Source of the DNA: an uncultured Mycoplasma sp.
GTDB lineage: Bacteria; Bacillota_I; Bacilli_A; RF39; UBA660
DNA length: 64,000 bases
Reading direction: 5' to 3'
NCBI GenBank assembly: GCA_902493595.1
Contig: CABUPU010000004.1
Location: 1-64,000 of the forward strand
Positions within the stretch are counted from its first letter, which is position 1, and the number at the start of each line of letters is the position of its first letter. Below, in pieces: positions 31,852 through 40,807 of the stretch. A program made the position numbers and the translations under genes. Under the pieces are notes generated by a model that was given only the letters and a program-made list of their open reading frames with translations, searched no databases and was not told the DNA's origin.

Positions 31852-34424
31852 AAAAATTAAAAATTCAAAGAAAATTAAAGAATTTTAATAGTAATGTAAA
31901 AACAAAAATTAATAATGAAATAAAAAGAAAAGGAAAAAAAGGATTTATTTGGGAAATAATATTTAGCTTTTTAATATTTTGTGCAAGTGCTGTTTTAATA
32001 TTTGTACTTTATATTATAATTAGTGCTCCAAACTTTGAAAAAGATAAACTATATAAAAAGGAAGCCACAGTTATTTATGATAAAAATGGAATTGAATTTG
32101 CAAGGGTTGGACAAGAAGACCGTGAACTTATTGAATATAAAGATCTTCCTCAGGTATATATTGATGCTTTAATAGCTACTGAAGACTCAAGATTTTTTCA
32201 ACATAATGGACTTGATATTGCCAGATTTTTAAAAGCCTCAGTGGGACAGCTTGTTTCCTCAAAAGCAGGTGGTGCTTCAACTATTACAATGCAACTTGTT
32301 AAAAAGACTTATACAAATGGAGCTTCCGAAGGTATAGCGGGTATTATTCGTAAATTTACCGATATATATATGGCTGTATTTAAAATAGAAAGTTCATATA
32401 CTAAAGAAGAAATACTAGAATTTTATTCAAACTCATTATGGTATGCTAACGGAAGAAGTATTAATACTACAGGTATCTATGGAATAGAGCAAGCAAGTCA
32501 ACATTTTTTTGGTAAAAGTGTTAGAGATTTAAACCTTGCTGAGGCATCATTAATTGTTGGAATGTATCAAAATCCAAGATTATATAATCCATACAATAAC
32601 CCTGTTGGTTGTCGAAATAGACAAAAAATAGTTTTAAAATTAATGGTTAATCATGGATACATAACTGAAGAAGAAATGAATGCTGTACTTGAAATACCAA
32701 TTGAAAGTATGGTAGCGGATGATAGTGATGCAGTATCTACTAACGATTATCAAGCAATAATTGACCATGTAATTGATGAAGTATATGAAAAAACTAAAAA
32801 AGATGCTAGACAAGTACCAATGAAAATTTATACTACATTTGATTTAAAAGTACAAGATGTTCTTGTTAAACTTGAAAAAGGTGAATTATTTAAATACTAT
32901 AATGATTATGACCAAGAAGGAACTGCAATTACATCAATCGAGAATGGTTCGATAATTGCTCTTTCTGGAGGTAGAAAATATGGTGCAAGAGGATTAAATC
33001 GTGCAACTGATATTAATCGTCAACCAGGTTCTACTGCAAAACCATTATTTGATTATGCACCTTATATTGAATATCTAAATGGTTCTCCAGGAGATTATTT
33101 CTTCGATGAACCTTATGCATATTCAACAGGTCAATCAATTAATGATGCCGATAGAAGATATCAAGGTATGATTACATTAAGAAAAGGTCTTATTGGTTCA
33201 AGAAACGTAACTGCCTTACAAGCATTTCAAAAGGTAGCTGCTAAAGATCAAAGTTTAATTGAAAATTTTGTCCATAGCGTAGGAATTAATTATGGTTCTA
33301 CATTATATGAATCTGCCTCAATTGGTGGTTTCAATGGTACTAACCCACTTGAAATGAGTGCTGCTTATGCTGTATTTGGCAGAGGTGGATATTACATTAA
33401 ACCTTATTCATTTACAAAAGTTATTTTCGAAGATGGAACAACATATGAAAATAAATATACAAAAGAAAAAGTTATTAGTGAAGAAACATCATATATGATT
33501 ACCAATGTTTTAGTAGACACAGTTAGAGATAGTTGGTCTGGTTCAATAAAAATAAGTGGTACTGAAGTTGCTGGTAAAACTGGTACAACAAACCTTGATA
33601 CAGCAACACAAAAAGCACAAAATTTACCTGCAGATTTAATTCCAGACTCTTGGAACATTACATATAATCCAGAATATTCAATTGCTTTATGGTATGGATA
33701 TGATAGACATAGAACTGATTATTATATGAATACTAATACTGGATGGACTGCAAGAAGTAGAATAATGGAAGCTCTTGCAAGAAATATTTATAGCACGAAT
33801 AAAACATTTAAAAGACCTTCAGGTGTAATAAGTGTTGAAGTTGAAAAAGAAACAGTACCTTTAATGTTAGCAAGTGAATATACTCCTGAAGATATGAGAA
33901 TGACTGAACTATTTAAGGAAGGAACAGAACCAACTGAAACATCAATAAGATATCAAAAACTTGAGGCTCCTACAGGAGGAAAAGCAAGTTATAATGGTAA
34001 TGAAGTAACACTTTCTTGGACAGGTATTAAAACACCAGATGCAATAAATAGTACTTATTTACAAAATTATTTTAATGATAATTATGCAGCATTTGCTACA
34101 AAATATTATGAAAAAAGAATTGAATATAATAATAGTTATATTGGTAAACAAGGTTATGAAGTTTATATGCAAAATGAAGATGGTTCATTAAAGGAATTAA
34201 CTTTTACTGAAAATGCAAGTTATAAGCAAACTATCGAAGGTGGAAAATCATATAAATTTATTATTAAATCAAGTTATTCAATCTTTAAGGCAAATCAATC
34301 AGATGGCTTAATTATTAATGTTAATACAAAAACTGATACAACAATCGATGATATAATTAATCAAGATAAAGATAAAGATAAGGATAAGGATAAGGACAAG
34401 GACAAAGATACTGGATTAAACTAA
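31848..34424 (+). CDS. ponA: Class A penicillin-binding protein 1A
   Basis: 858 aa. One N-terminal TM helix (about 35-58). A glycosyltransferase domain follows (ATEDSRFFQHNGLDIARF, with GGASTITMQLVKKTY). The transpeptidase domain has STAK (in RQPGSTAKPLFDY), SRN and KTGT. It polymerises and cross-links peptidoglycan. Unusual end: a run of seven Asp-Lys pairs before TGLN, encoded by a GATAAG-type microsatellite near 34365-34410. AAAGGAG overlaps the recU end. Confidence 0.95.
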   Translation: MKKLKIQRKLKNFNSNVKTKINNEIKRKGKKGFIWEIIFSFLIFCASAVLIFVLYIIISAPNFEKDKLYKKEATVIYDKNGIEFARVGQEDRELIEYKDLPQVYIDALIATEDSRFFQHNGLDIARFLKASVGQLVSSKAGGASTITMQLVKKTYTNGASEGIAGIIRKFTDIYMAVFKIESSYTKEEILEFYSNSLWYANGRSINTTGIYGIEQASQHFFGKSVRDLNLAEASLIVGMYQNPRLYNPYNNPVGCRNRQKIVLKLMVNHGYITEEEMNAVLEIPIESMVADDSDAVSTNDYQAIIDHVIDEVYEKTKKDARQVPMKIYTTFDLKVQDVLVKLEKGELFKYYNDYDQEGTAITSIENGSIIALSGGRKYGARGLNRATDINRQPGSTAKPLFDYAPYIEYLNGSPGDYFFDEPYAYSTGQSINDADRRYQGMITLRKGLIGSRNVTALQAFQKVAAKDQSLIENFVHSVGINYGSTLYESASIGGFNGTNPLEMSAAYAVFGRGGYYIKPYSFTKVIFEDGTTYENKYTKEKVISEETSYMITNVLVDTVRDSWSGSIKISGTEVAGKTGTTNLDTATQKAQNLPADLIPDSWNITYNPEYSIALWYGYDRHRTDYYMNTNTGWTARSRIMEALARNIYSTNKTFKRPSGVISVEVEKETVPLMLASEYTPEDMRMTELFKEGTEPTETSIRYQKLEAPTGGKASYNGNEVTLSWTGIKTPDAINSTYLQNYFNDNYAAFATKYYEKRIEYNNSYIGKQGYEVYMQNEDGSLKELTFTENASYKQTIEGGKSYKFIIKSSYSIFKANQSDGLIINVNTKTDTTIDDIINQDKDKDKDKDKDKDKDTGLN

Positions 34425-34451
34425 AAACAAGGATTAAATTTTCCTTGTTTT
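34424..34451. terminator. Bidirectional terminator between ponA and nth
   Basis: AAAACAAGGA (34424-34433) and TCCTTGTTTT (34442-34451), a 10-bp perfect stem with T runs on both strands. The nth stop codon lies in the loop. Confidence 0.85.
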
Positions 34452-35051
34452 TTTATATTTGCATTCCATTTTACAGTTTTGACATAATGGATTTTTTGCT
34501 TTACAATAATATCTACCAAATAAAAGTAATTGATGATTAATTTTATTATATTCACTTTTATCAAATATTTTGGATAACTTTTTTTCTATTTTTAAAACAT
34601 CATCATTTTTATTAGCTAGTCCTAGTCTTTTTGAAACTCTTTCTACGTGTGTATCTACCGCCATTGTAGGAATATCAAATAGTTCTGATAAAACCACATT
34701 CGTAGTCTTTCTACCTACACCAGGCATTAGTTCTAACTCTTTTCTATTACTTGGAACTATTCCATTATATTTTGTTAATAAAATGTTACTAATTTCTTTA
34801 ATATATAATGCTTTCTTATGATAAGAACCTAAAGGTTTAATAATATCTTCGATTATTTTAACATCTAAAGAAGCTATTTCATTTAAATTATATTTATATA
34901 ACTCTTTAGTTACTTCATTAACTCTTTTATCTGTTGTTTGAGCAGAAAGCATCACAGATATTAAAAGTTCATAATCTTTATTATAATCTAGTTCACACTT
35001 AGGATTAGGTATATAATAATCTAAATTATCTCTTAAATTAGTTATCATCAT
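34434..35051 (-). CDS. nth: Endonuclease III
   Basis: 205 aa. Helix-hairpin-helix LMPGVGRKTTNVVLSELF with the catalytic Lys, then the catalytic Asp in MAVDTHVERVSKRLGL. A C-terminal Fe-S Cys cluster follows, CKAKNPLCQNCKMEC, although the last spacing is shorter than the usual x5. It removes oxidised pyrimidines. It overlaps dnaD by 14 bp; nth-dnaD is conserved in Bacilli. Confidence 0.93.
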   Translation of the reverse strand: MMITNLRDNLDYYIPNPKCELDYNKDYELLISVMLSAQTTDKRVNEVTKELYKYNLNEIASLDVKIIEDIIKPLGSYHKKALYIKEISNILLTKYNGIVPSNRKELELMPGVGRKTTNVVLSELFDIPTMAVDTHVERVSKRLGLANKNDDVLKIEKKLSKIFDKSEYNKINHQLLLFGRYYCKAKNPLCQNCKMECKYKKTRKI

Positions 35052-35673
35052 CTAACCAATTATATTCAAAAACACTTGTTTCAAAGTTTTTTGTTTCCTT
35101 ATTTATTTTATTTTCATTAATTTCTTTTTCTAACTCTTCCTTACCCTTATATCCTTTTTTATTCCATTCAAATAATATTTTATCTATATATCTAAGTGAA
35201 GGTGCATCATTTTTAATTGCTTCATCTAAGGCTTCGAGAATAAGCGATTCACTAAACCCTTTTGAAAGCCAAGCATTAATTATTTCATAATCCATACCTG
35301 ATAAACCTTTACCAAACTTTTCTTGAAATTTAAAGAAAATACTATTTTCATTCTTTTCCTCTTTTTCTAAATCAATAGTTTCTTTTAAGTTATTATAAAA
35401 ATTTTCTAATGATACTTTATCAATAACTTTTCCACCTTCATTTTTAATTTGATTTAATTTAATTAATTTTTTTGTAAGTAAACTATTAAAGGCTATTAAA
35501 GTATCATTTTCAGATAAACAAGTTGCTTTAGATATTTTTTTTATATCAAAAGTTAAATCATAATCATTATCAAAGTACATTAAAACTATAAACTCTTTTA
35601 AAGTTAAACTATATTTTAATGCCTCCTTTAGAAAAAGGGTTTCTATTATAAATTTTTTGTTGTCTTTATTCAT
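35038..35673 (-). CDS. dnaD: DnaD-domain replication initiation protein
   Basis: 211 aa. An N-terminal winged-helix region (residues 1-85) is followed by a DnaB_2/DnaD domain with the typical FGKGLSGMDYEIINAWLSKG segment and the C-terminal YIDKILFEWNKKGYK motif that binds DNA. It acts in loading the replicative helicase. It overlaps cca by 8 bp and nth by 14 bp, forming a tight three-gene unit. Confidence 0.9.
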   Translation of the reverse strand: MNKDNKKFIIETLFLKEALKYSLTLKEFIVLMYFDNDYDLTFDIKKISKATCLSENDTLIAFNSLLTKKLIKLNQIKNEGGKVIDKVSLENFYNNLKETIDLEKEEKNENSIFFKFQEKFGKGLSGMDYEIINAWLSKGFSESLILEALDEAIKNDAPSLRYIDKILFEWNKKGYKGKEELEKEINENKINKETKNFETSVFEYNWLDDDN

Positions 35674-36754
35674 TTTTGTACCTACCTATTATATATTTTT
35701 TAATTTCATTTTTTTTATTCTTCAAATTTCCCTTTAAAATTTCAATTTTAACATTATTTATTATTTCACTAACCTTTTTTGAGGGTTCAAGATTTAAAAG
35801 TGTCATTACTTCTTTACCAGTTATATCAATATCTTTCATACTTTTTATAGGAAGATTTTTATATATTTTGTTGATAGTTTGTTTGTTTACATGTAAAACA
35901 TCCCCGGCTACATAAGAAAGATATAATCCATAATTAAATAATGTAAAGTTATTAATTCTATTTTGATTTATTATTTCCTTTATCTTAGCAATATTATCTT
36001 TTTCCTCTTTAGTATATTCAATTTGTTTTACCTCTATTTGAGAAAGCATACCTAAAATATCCACAGTAAAAGTTATATCTTCATTATATTTAAGTCCTAA
36101 AACTTCACTTATTTTTGTTTCATCTAAAAGCTTTAAACCTTTTTTAAAATTTTTATTTGATAATATTTTAATTAATTCATCTTTAACTCTTTTAGGGCTT
36201 AAAGTACTAACCTTTTCATAATTATTTTTAATTGCATTATAAGTATTTTCTTCGATATCAAAATCTAATATACTTGCAAATCTTATTGCCCTAAGCATTC
36301 TAAGTGGATCTTCAGTAAATTTATCATTGGCATTACCAAGCGATCTTATAATACCTTTCTTAAGGTCTTCCTTACCATTTAATAAATCTAATATTTTATC
36401 ATTTTTATCTAAACATATTGAATTTATAGTAAAATCTCTTCGATTAATATCCTCGAGTAAATTACTAACATATTCTATTTCAATAGGCTTTCTATTACCA
36501 TATTTTTTTTCTTTTCTATATGTTGTTATATCAATGTTGTATTTTTTAATTTTCATATTAAGTCCACCATAATTATTAAGATTTTGTTTCACATTAAATA
36601 AATGAATTAAATCTTTAGGTTTAGCATTTGTACATATATCAACATCATAAGAGTTTTTTTTAAGTAGATAATCACGAACAAAACCACCTACTATATAGGC
36701 TTCATATCCTTCACTTTCAATTTTTTTTAGAATATTTTTTATAATTTTATCCAT
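35666..36754 (-). CDS. cca: CCA-adding tRNA nucleotidyltransferase family protein
   Basis: 362 aa. The class II nucleotidyltransferase core has VGGFVRDYLLKKNSYDVDIC (G-[GS] and DxD), then RRDFTINSICLD and the RNA-binding segment DPLRMLRAIRFASILDFDIE. It adds or repairs the CCA end of tRNAs. It is slightly short against Bacillus Cca. Some relatives are poly(A) polymerases, but dnaD/nth context and the RRDFTIN motif favour CCA addition. Both tRNAs seen here already encode CCA, so the role would be repair. Confidence 0.85.
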   Translation of the reverse strand: MDKIIKNILKKIESEGYEAYIVGGFVRDYLLKKNSYDVDICTNAKPKDLIHLFNVKQNLNNYGGLNMKIKKYNIDITTYRKEKKYGNRKPIEIEYVSNLLEDINRRDFTINSICLDKNDKILDLLNGKEDLKKGIIRSLGNANDKFTEDPLRMLRAIRFASILDFDIEENTYNAIKNNYEKVSTLSPKRVKDELIKILSNKNFKKGLKLLDETKISEVLGLKYNEDITFTVDILGMLSQIEVKQIEYTKEEKDNIAKIKEIINQNRINNFTLFNYGLYLSYVAGDVLHVNKQTINKIYKNLPIKSMKDIDITGKEVMTLLNLEPSKKVSEIINNVKIEILKGNLKNKKNEIKKYIIGRYKNE

Positions 36755-36790
36755 AATCTCTCCGTAAATATTTTAACATAATTTTATATT

Positions 36791-36812
36791 AAAAAAAAGG
36801 ACATATAGTCCT
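36791..36812 (-). terminator. Terminator after the 36.8-37.5 kb membrane protein
   Basis: AGGAC (36798-36802) and GTCCT (36808-36812), with eight T on the minus strand. Confidence 0.75.
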
Positions 36813-36830
36813 AGATTGTTTTAAAATAAA

Positions 36831-37526
36831 TTATTTCTTAATATCTTCATTATTTATACTATCTTTAATAGATTCTGCTATTTTACCAACACTTTTAGCT
36901 ATTGTTGGAGTAGCTTTATCTATCATTTCGTCTGCAATAGGCATAACCTGTTGTGCATGAAATGCTGTTATTTTTCTTTTATTTGCTATATAGAATAAAT
37001 TAATAGATATTCCTAAAGTAATCAATAAAATCATAACTGCAGGCATAAATTCAAATGTATTAAATATTAAATTTGAAGTTTTATCATTATCTTTTTGCTC
37101 TTCAACATTTTTTAATTCTTCTTTTAAAGTACAGTATTTAGAGGTTATTGCATTTGTTTTATATTCATCAAAATCACAATGAGGAAAACTTGGATCAAGT
37201 GCATTAATAATTATATATAAATCATATGCTTCACCACTTTGGTAATCTGGACTATCTTTAAGTCCTTTTGCTTTCAATTCTTCTTTTTTAGTTTCAAGAA
37301 TAGTTTTTTCTTCATCGATTTGAGAATTTAAACTATTTATTCTTTCTTGTTTTTTTTGCTCTGTAAATTCAGTATTATTTGTATTAGATTTTGTTTTCAT
37401 AAATGCTTTAGCAAATAAATACCCACTACCTAAAATACCCGCAACTAAAATAATTGTAGCAATAATTGTAATATTTCTTTTTACCTTTTTATACTTCTCT
37501 TCGCTTAAATATTCACTATTTCTCAT
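36831..37526 (-). CDS. Membrane protein with an external coiled-coil loop
   Basis: About 231 aa. One TM helix near residues 18-40 and a second at about 155-178 bracket a loop rich in Lys/Glu (ERINSLNSQIDEEKTILETK), likely coiled coil. The short C-terminal tail is amphipathic. Function not recognised. AAAGGAG fits the ATG at 37526; the longer frame from 37568 lacks a ribosome-binding site. It is divergent from the small XRE gene and may be its target. Confidence 0.7.
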   Translation of the reverse strand: MRNSEYLSEEKYKKVKRNITIIATIILVAGILGSGYLFAKAFMKTKSNTNNTEFTEQKKQERINSLNSQIDEEKTILETKKEELKAKGLKDSPDYQSGEAYDLYIIINALDPSFPHCDFDEYKTNAITSKYCTLKEELKNVEEQKDNDKTSNLIFNTFEFMPAVMILLITLGISINLFYIANKRKITAFHAQQVMPIADEMIDKATPTIAKSVGKIAESIKDSINNEDIKK

Positions 37527-37601
37527 AATCAAACTCCTTTCAATATCATTATAACATTTAAAATACAAATTTCAAACATAAAATTACCACTTTAAGTAAA
37601 A

Positions 37602-37633
37602 GTTATGTTAAATTTTTTGTTCCATAATATAAC
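37602..37633. promoter_or_regulatory. Inverted repeat in the divergent promoter region
   Basis: GTTATGTTA (37602-37610) and TAATATAAC (37625-37633) form an interrupted palindrome, 14 bp apart, directly before the XRE start. The right arm overlaps a plausible -10. It is a candidate operator for the XRE protein. Confidence 0.45.
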
Positions 37634-37647
37634 TAAAGGTGGTATTT

Positions 37648-37941
37648 ATGATAAATGATGAAAAACTAGATTTTAAAAGTATGCAAGTTTTAAGAGAAAG
37701 TAAAAAGATAACACAAGTTAAATTAAGTTTAATGGTAGGAGTTTCTCAACAAAGTATAACATACTATGAAAGCAATACTCGTATTCCCTCATTGCCTGTA
37801 GCATTTAGAATCGCAAAAGCACTTGGAACAAGTGTTGAAGGATTGGTTAATAGCAATGACATAATTGCTAAATATTATTCGTTATGTGAAGCAGATAAAG
37901 AAACTGTTAATAAAATAATTGAAACATTATATAATAAATAA
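37648..37941 (+). CDS. Small XRE-family regulator
   Basis: About 97 aa. HTH_XRE at residues 10-65: QVLRESKKITQVKLSLMVGV, then SQQSITYYESNTRIPSLPVA. A short helical tail follows. GGTGG precedes the ATG at 37648. It probably regulates itself and the divergent membrane protein. The ligand is unknown. Confidence 0.85.
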   Translation: MINDEKLDFKSMQVLRESKKITQVKLSLMVGVSQQSITYYESNTRIPSLPVAFRIAKALGTSVEGLVNSNDIIAKYYSLCEADKETVNKIIETLYNK

Positions 37942-38025
37942 ATTTTAAAGCAACTTTAATCATATTTATTTTGACTTAATTAGAAAGGAAAATTAATTGC
38001 AAGTTTATAATTACTTATACAAAAT

Positions 38026-38064
38026 AAAACTACTTTCAGTTTAATTTGAAAGTAGTTTTATTTA
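38026..38064 (+). terminator. Strong terminator downstream of the XRE gene
   Basis: AAAACTACTTTCA (38026-38038) and TGAAAGTAGTTTT (38047-38059), a 13-bp perfect stem, then a T-rich tail on the + strand. Confidence 0.8.
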
Positions 38065-38095
38065 TGATATATAATAATTGAAACAACATAGTAAT

Positions 38096-38270
38096 AGAAA
38101 AAATAACCCTTACGGATTACTTTTCTGCCTAAGGGATCCCGTACTTAACATACGGTTAGAACATTCGCACATATAATGCTTGGTTCGATACATCTTAAAG
38201 GTCTTCTAAAGATATTAGATCATTTCTTTTAGAATTTACAACTAATTCTTCAAAATTTTTTCTTTTTCCA
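38096..38270 (-). ncRNA. Structured RNA downstream of the radical SAM gene
   Basis: About 170 nt of stem-rich, relatively GC-rich sequence on the minus strand. In order: GAATT/AATTC, TCTAAAAGA/TCTTTAGA, GAAC(…GCAT/GTGC…)GTTC, CCGTA/TACGG, and a terminal CCCTTA/TAAGGG stem (38108-38136) followed by TTATTTTTT. It follows the radical SAM stop codon almost at once. It is not a tRNA, tmRNA or SRP RNA by its conserved cores. A 6S-like or 3'-UTR-derived RNA is possible, but I cannot assign a family. Confidence 0.5.
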
Positions 38271-38271
38271 A

Positions 38272-39210
38272 TTATTTAATACTTTTTGTTAATGAAAGTT
38301 TTTGTACATTATTTTTATTATTTTCTAACTGAATACTTGGATTATAGATAAGCTTATCATCCTCAAACCAAGAACCACACACAATTCCGCTTCTATGTAT
38401 TATTGCAACATTAAGATATGTTGGTCTACGATTTTGAATATGAGTTGCTAGTTTATCACCTACACAAATACGAACTGGTATGCCTTGATAATTAGCATTT
38501 AAGTATACATTTCGTCTTCTTATATCAGTTTCATTTGATATATTTAGTTTTTTTAGTGTGTAATTAAAAACATCATCTGTTTCTTTATTGCCAGGTAAAA
38601 GACGATTTAAATATAGTGGAATTCCTAATCTAGAATATTCATCGATATCAAATGATTCATCAATTGTAACTCTTAAGCAAAGTTTTTCTCCAAAAAGAAT
38701 TTTAGCCTGTTCAATAGTCAAAATTGGTTTTGTGGCTTTGAATATTTTTTTGTTTATTTCTTCGTTAACAGAATTGCGATGTAAATTTATATGATTAATT
38801 TTAGTTATACCACTAAAATAATCTTCGTTAAGTGCTGCACCATTAGTATTCCAGTTTATATATGAATCGGGAAAGTAAGCTTTTATTAAATCTATTAAAC
38901 TATTAAAATCTTTAGAATTAAGTGTCCCACCAGTAATAGCAACATTTTTTATATTAGGAAACTCCCTTAATACTTTTTCGCATATTTTCAGAAAATTTGC
39001 ATTATCTATTGAATTTTTTCTAAGATATGTATCAATACAATATTCACAATTTGCATAACAAGGTTCTGGTAAATTTATTACTATTGAATTAACAAAATCT
39101 AAACAAGGAATGCCAAAAACTTCACGAAAATGTGCATTAAAAGTTTCTATTCCTAGTTCTTTTTGAGCCGCTAATAATTCTTCATTTGCCTGATAATCTG
39201 AATCAATCAT
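38272..39210 (-). CDS. Radical SAM protein
   Basis: 312 aa. EPCYANCEYCIDTYLRKNS holds the Cx3Cx2C cluster motif. VAITGGTLNSKDF is the GGE-like SAM-binding strand. The rest forms a partial TIM barrel without an extra Fe-S (SPASM) domain, apart from single Cys residues in IPVRICVGDK and GIVCGSW. The substrate is unknown. It stands alone between tRNA-Leu and the structured RNA. Confidence 0.8.
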   Translation of the reverse strand: MIDSDYQANEELLAAQKELGIETFNAHFREVFGIPCLDFVNSIVINLPEPCYANCEYCIDTYLRKNSIDNANFLKICEKVLREFPNIKNVAITGGTLNSKDFNSLIDLIKAYFPDSYINWNTNGAALNEDYFSGITKINHINLHRNSVNEEINKKIFKATKPILTIEQAKILFGEKLCLRVTIDESFDIDEYSRLGIPLYLNRLLPGNKETDDVFNYTLKKLNISNETDIRRRNVYLNANYQGIPVRICVGDKLATHIQNRRPTYLNVAIIHRSGIVCGSWFEDDKLIYNPSIQLENNKNNVQKLSLTKSIK

Positions 39211-39284
39211 AAAAATGCCTACTTTTTATGAGATATTATATCATAATTTTTTATAAAATAAATAAATAAATATTTAATCAAAAT

Positions 39285-39312
39285 AAAACTCGAACTAAAA
39301 AGTTCGAGTTAG
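39285..39312 (-). terminator. Terminator of tRNA-Leu
   Basis: AACTCGAAC (39287-39295) and GTTCGAGTT (39302-39310) make a 9-bp stem. TTATTTT follows on the minus strand. Confidence 0.8.
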
Positions 39313-39321
39313 GTATTTTAT

Positions 39322-39409
39322 TGGTGCTTGTAATCGGGGTCGAACCGATACTTTCTTTTGGAAAAATAGATTTTGAGTCTATCGCGTCTACCAATTCCGC
39401 CATACAAGC
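39322..39409 (-). tRNA. tRNA-Leu (anticodon CAA)
   Basis: 88 nt including an encoded CCA. Acceptor GCTTGTA/TACAAGC, D-arm GGCGGAATTGGTAGACGC, anticodon loop CTCAAAA (39371-39377; anticodon CAA at 39373-39375), a long variable arm and T-arm CGGTTCGACCCCG. Class II tRNA reading UUG. A terminator follows. Confidence 0.95.
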
Positions 39410-39436
39410 AACAAACAAATACATTATATCATTTAA

Positions 39437-40795
39437 TTATTGTTTTTTCAAATAATCTAAAACAATTTCTTTATCATCTAGGTGATGTTTTTCATGTCCT
39501 ATAATTTGATAATCTTCATGCCCTTTACCAAGAATTAATAAAGTATCATTTTTATTAAGCATTTCTAACCCTTTATTAATAGCTTCTTTTCTATCAAAGA
39601 TTATTTCATAATTTGTTTTATGAACACCACTTATTATATTATCCATAATTATTTTAGGGTCTTCAGTACGAGGATTATCATTAGTAAATATTACATAATC
39701 ACTTTTTTGGGTAGCAACATTTCCCATAATAGGTCTTTTTTTAGGATCTCTATCTCCACCACAACCTACAATAGTAATTATTTTACCTTTTTTATTTTCT
39801 AAAAAAGAATTAATTATTTTTTCAACAGCATCTGGTGTATGAGCATAGTCAATAACTGCCTCAGCATCACGTACTTTAATTTGTTCACATCTTCCCTTCG
39901 GAGGAAAAACATCTTTAGTTATATCAAATATTTTTTGAATATCTATTCCATAAGTATTAATTATGGCTAGTGCCGTCATATAGTTATAAACATTAAATTT
40001 ACCCCTTAAATTAGTTGTAACACTTAAATTTTTTTCATGATATTTAAAATTAATTATTGTACCACTATCAGTACTTTCATAACTTTTTACTTCATAATCA
40101 GATTTAGTAAATCCAATTGTTTTATAATTTTTCTTTTCAAAATACTTACCATATTCATCATCATTATTAACAATAATTGTACCAGTGTCCTTTAGGTAAT
40201 CTAAAATTAAAAGTTTTGCTTTTAAATAATTTTCCATAGTTTTATGATAATCTAAATGATCCTCGGTAAGATTTGTAAATGCCTCAATAGTAAAAGATAA
40301 ACCTTCGACTCTTTTAAAAGATAAAGCATGTGATGAAACCTCCATTACAACAGCTTTGCAGCCCTTTTCAAGAGCAGTAGTTAGCATTGAATAAATCTCA
40401 GTTATCTCAGGAGTTGTATTAGGTAATTCATAAACTTCATTCTCTATATAAAAACCAATTGTACCAATATAAGCAGTTTTAATTCCAAGTTTATTAAGCA
40501 TTTGATAAGTTAAAAAACAAGTAGTTGTTTTACCATTTGTACCAGTTACACCAATAATATCAAGTTTATTAACAATATCCTTATAATTATCAACAATATA
40601 TTTTTGTAAATACTCTTTTGTATCAGGAACAACAATTGTTTCAACGTTATAACTTCCATGTTCACATACTATTTTTGATGCACCATTTTCAATTGCTTTT
40701 TCAATATAATCGTGTCCATCAACAGTATTTCCCTTTATAGCAATAAAAGTATCACCTTTTTTAACTTTTCTTGAATCAGTTTTAATATTTATCAT
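39437..40795 (-). CDS. murE: UDP-MurNAc-tripeptide synthetase MurE
   Basis: 452 aa Mur ligase. The ATP-binding loop is GVTGTNGKTTT (residues 82-92). The C-terminal DNPRTEDP motif is the one associated with meso-diaminopimelate as third residue, so the peptidoglycan is probably mDAP type. A slightly short N-terminal domain still binds the UDP-MurNAc-dipeptide. It lies 12 bp downstream of asnB. Confidence 0.93.
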   Translation of the reverse strand: MINIKTDSRKVKKGDTFIAIKGNTVDGHDYIEKAIENGASKIVCEHGSYNVETIVVPDTKEYLQKYIVDNYKDIVNKLDIIGVTGTNGKTTTCFLTYQMLNKLGIKTAYIGTIGFYIENEVYELPNTTPEITEIYSMLTTALEKGCKAVVMEVSSHALSFKRVEGLSFTIEAFTNLTEDHLDYHKTMENYLKAKLLILDYLKDTGTIIVNNDDEYGKYFEKKNYKTIGFTKSDYEVKSYESTDSGTIINFKYHEKNLSVTTNLRGKFNVYNYMTALAIINTYGIDIQKIFDITKDVFPPKGRCEQIKVRDAEAVIDYAHTPDAVEKIINSFLENKKGKIITIVGCGGDRDPKKRPIMGNVATQKSDYVIFTNDNPRTEDPKIIMDNIISGVHKTNYEIIFDRKEAINKGLEMLNKNDTLLILGKGHEDYQIIGHEKHHLDDKEIVLDYLKKQ

Positions 40796-40807
40796 AATTA
40801 ATCCTTT

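Noticed and set aside
37997..38044. 15-codon TTG-started frame between the small XRE gene and its terminator
   Set aside because: AAAGGA precedes it, but it is too short, overlaps the terminator stem and has no other support. A toxin-like peptide cannot be claimed.
38150..38200. tRNA-like GGTTCGAT word in the structured RNA region
   Set aside because: No acceptor stem, D-arm or anticodon arm can be drawn around it on either strand.
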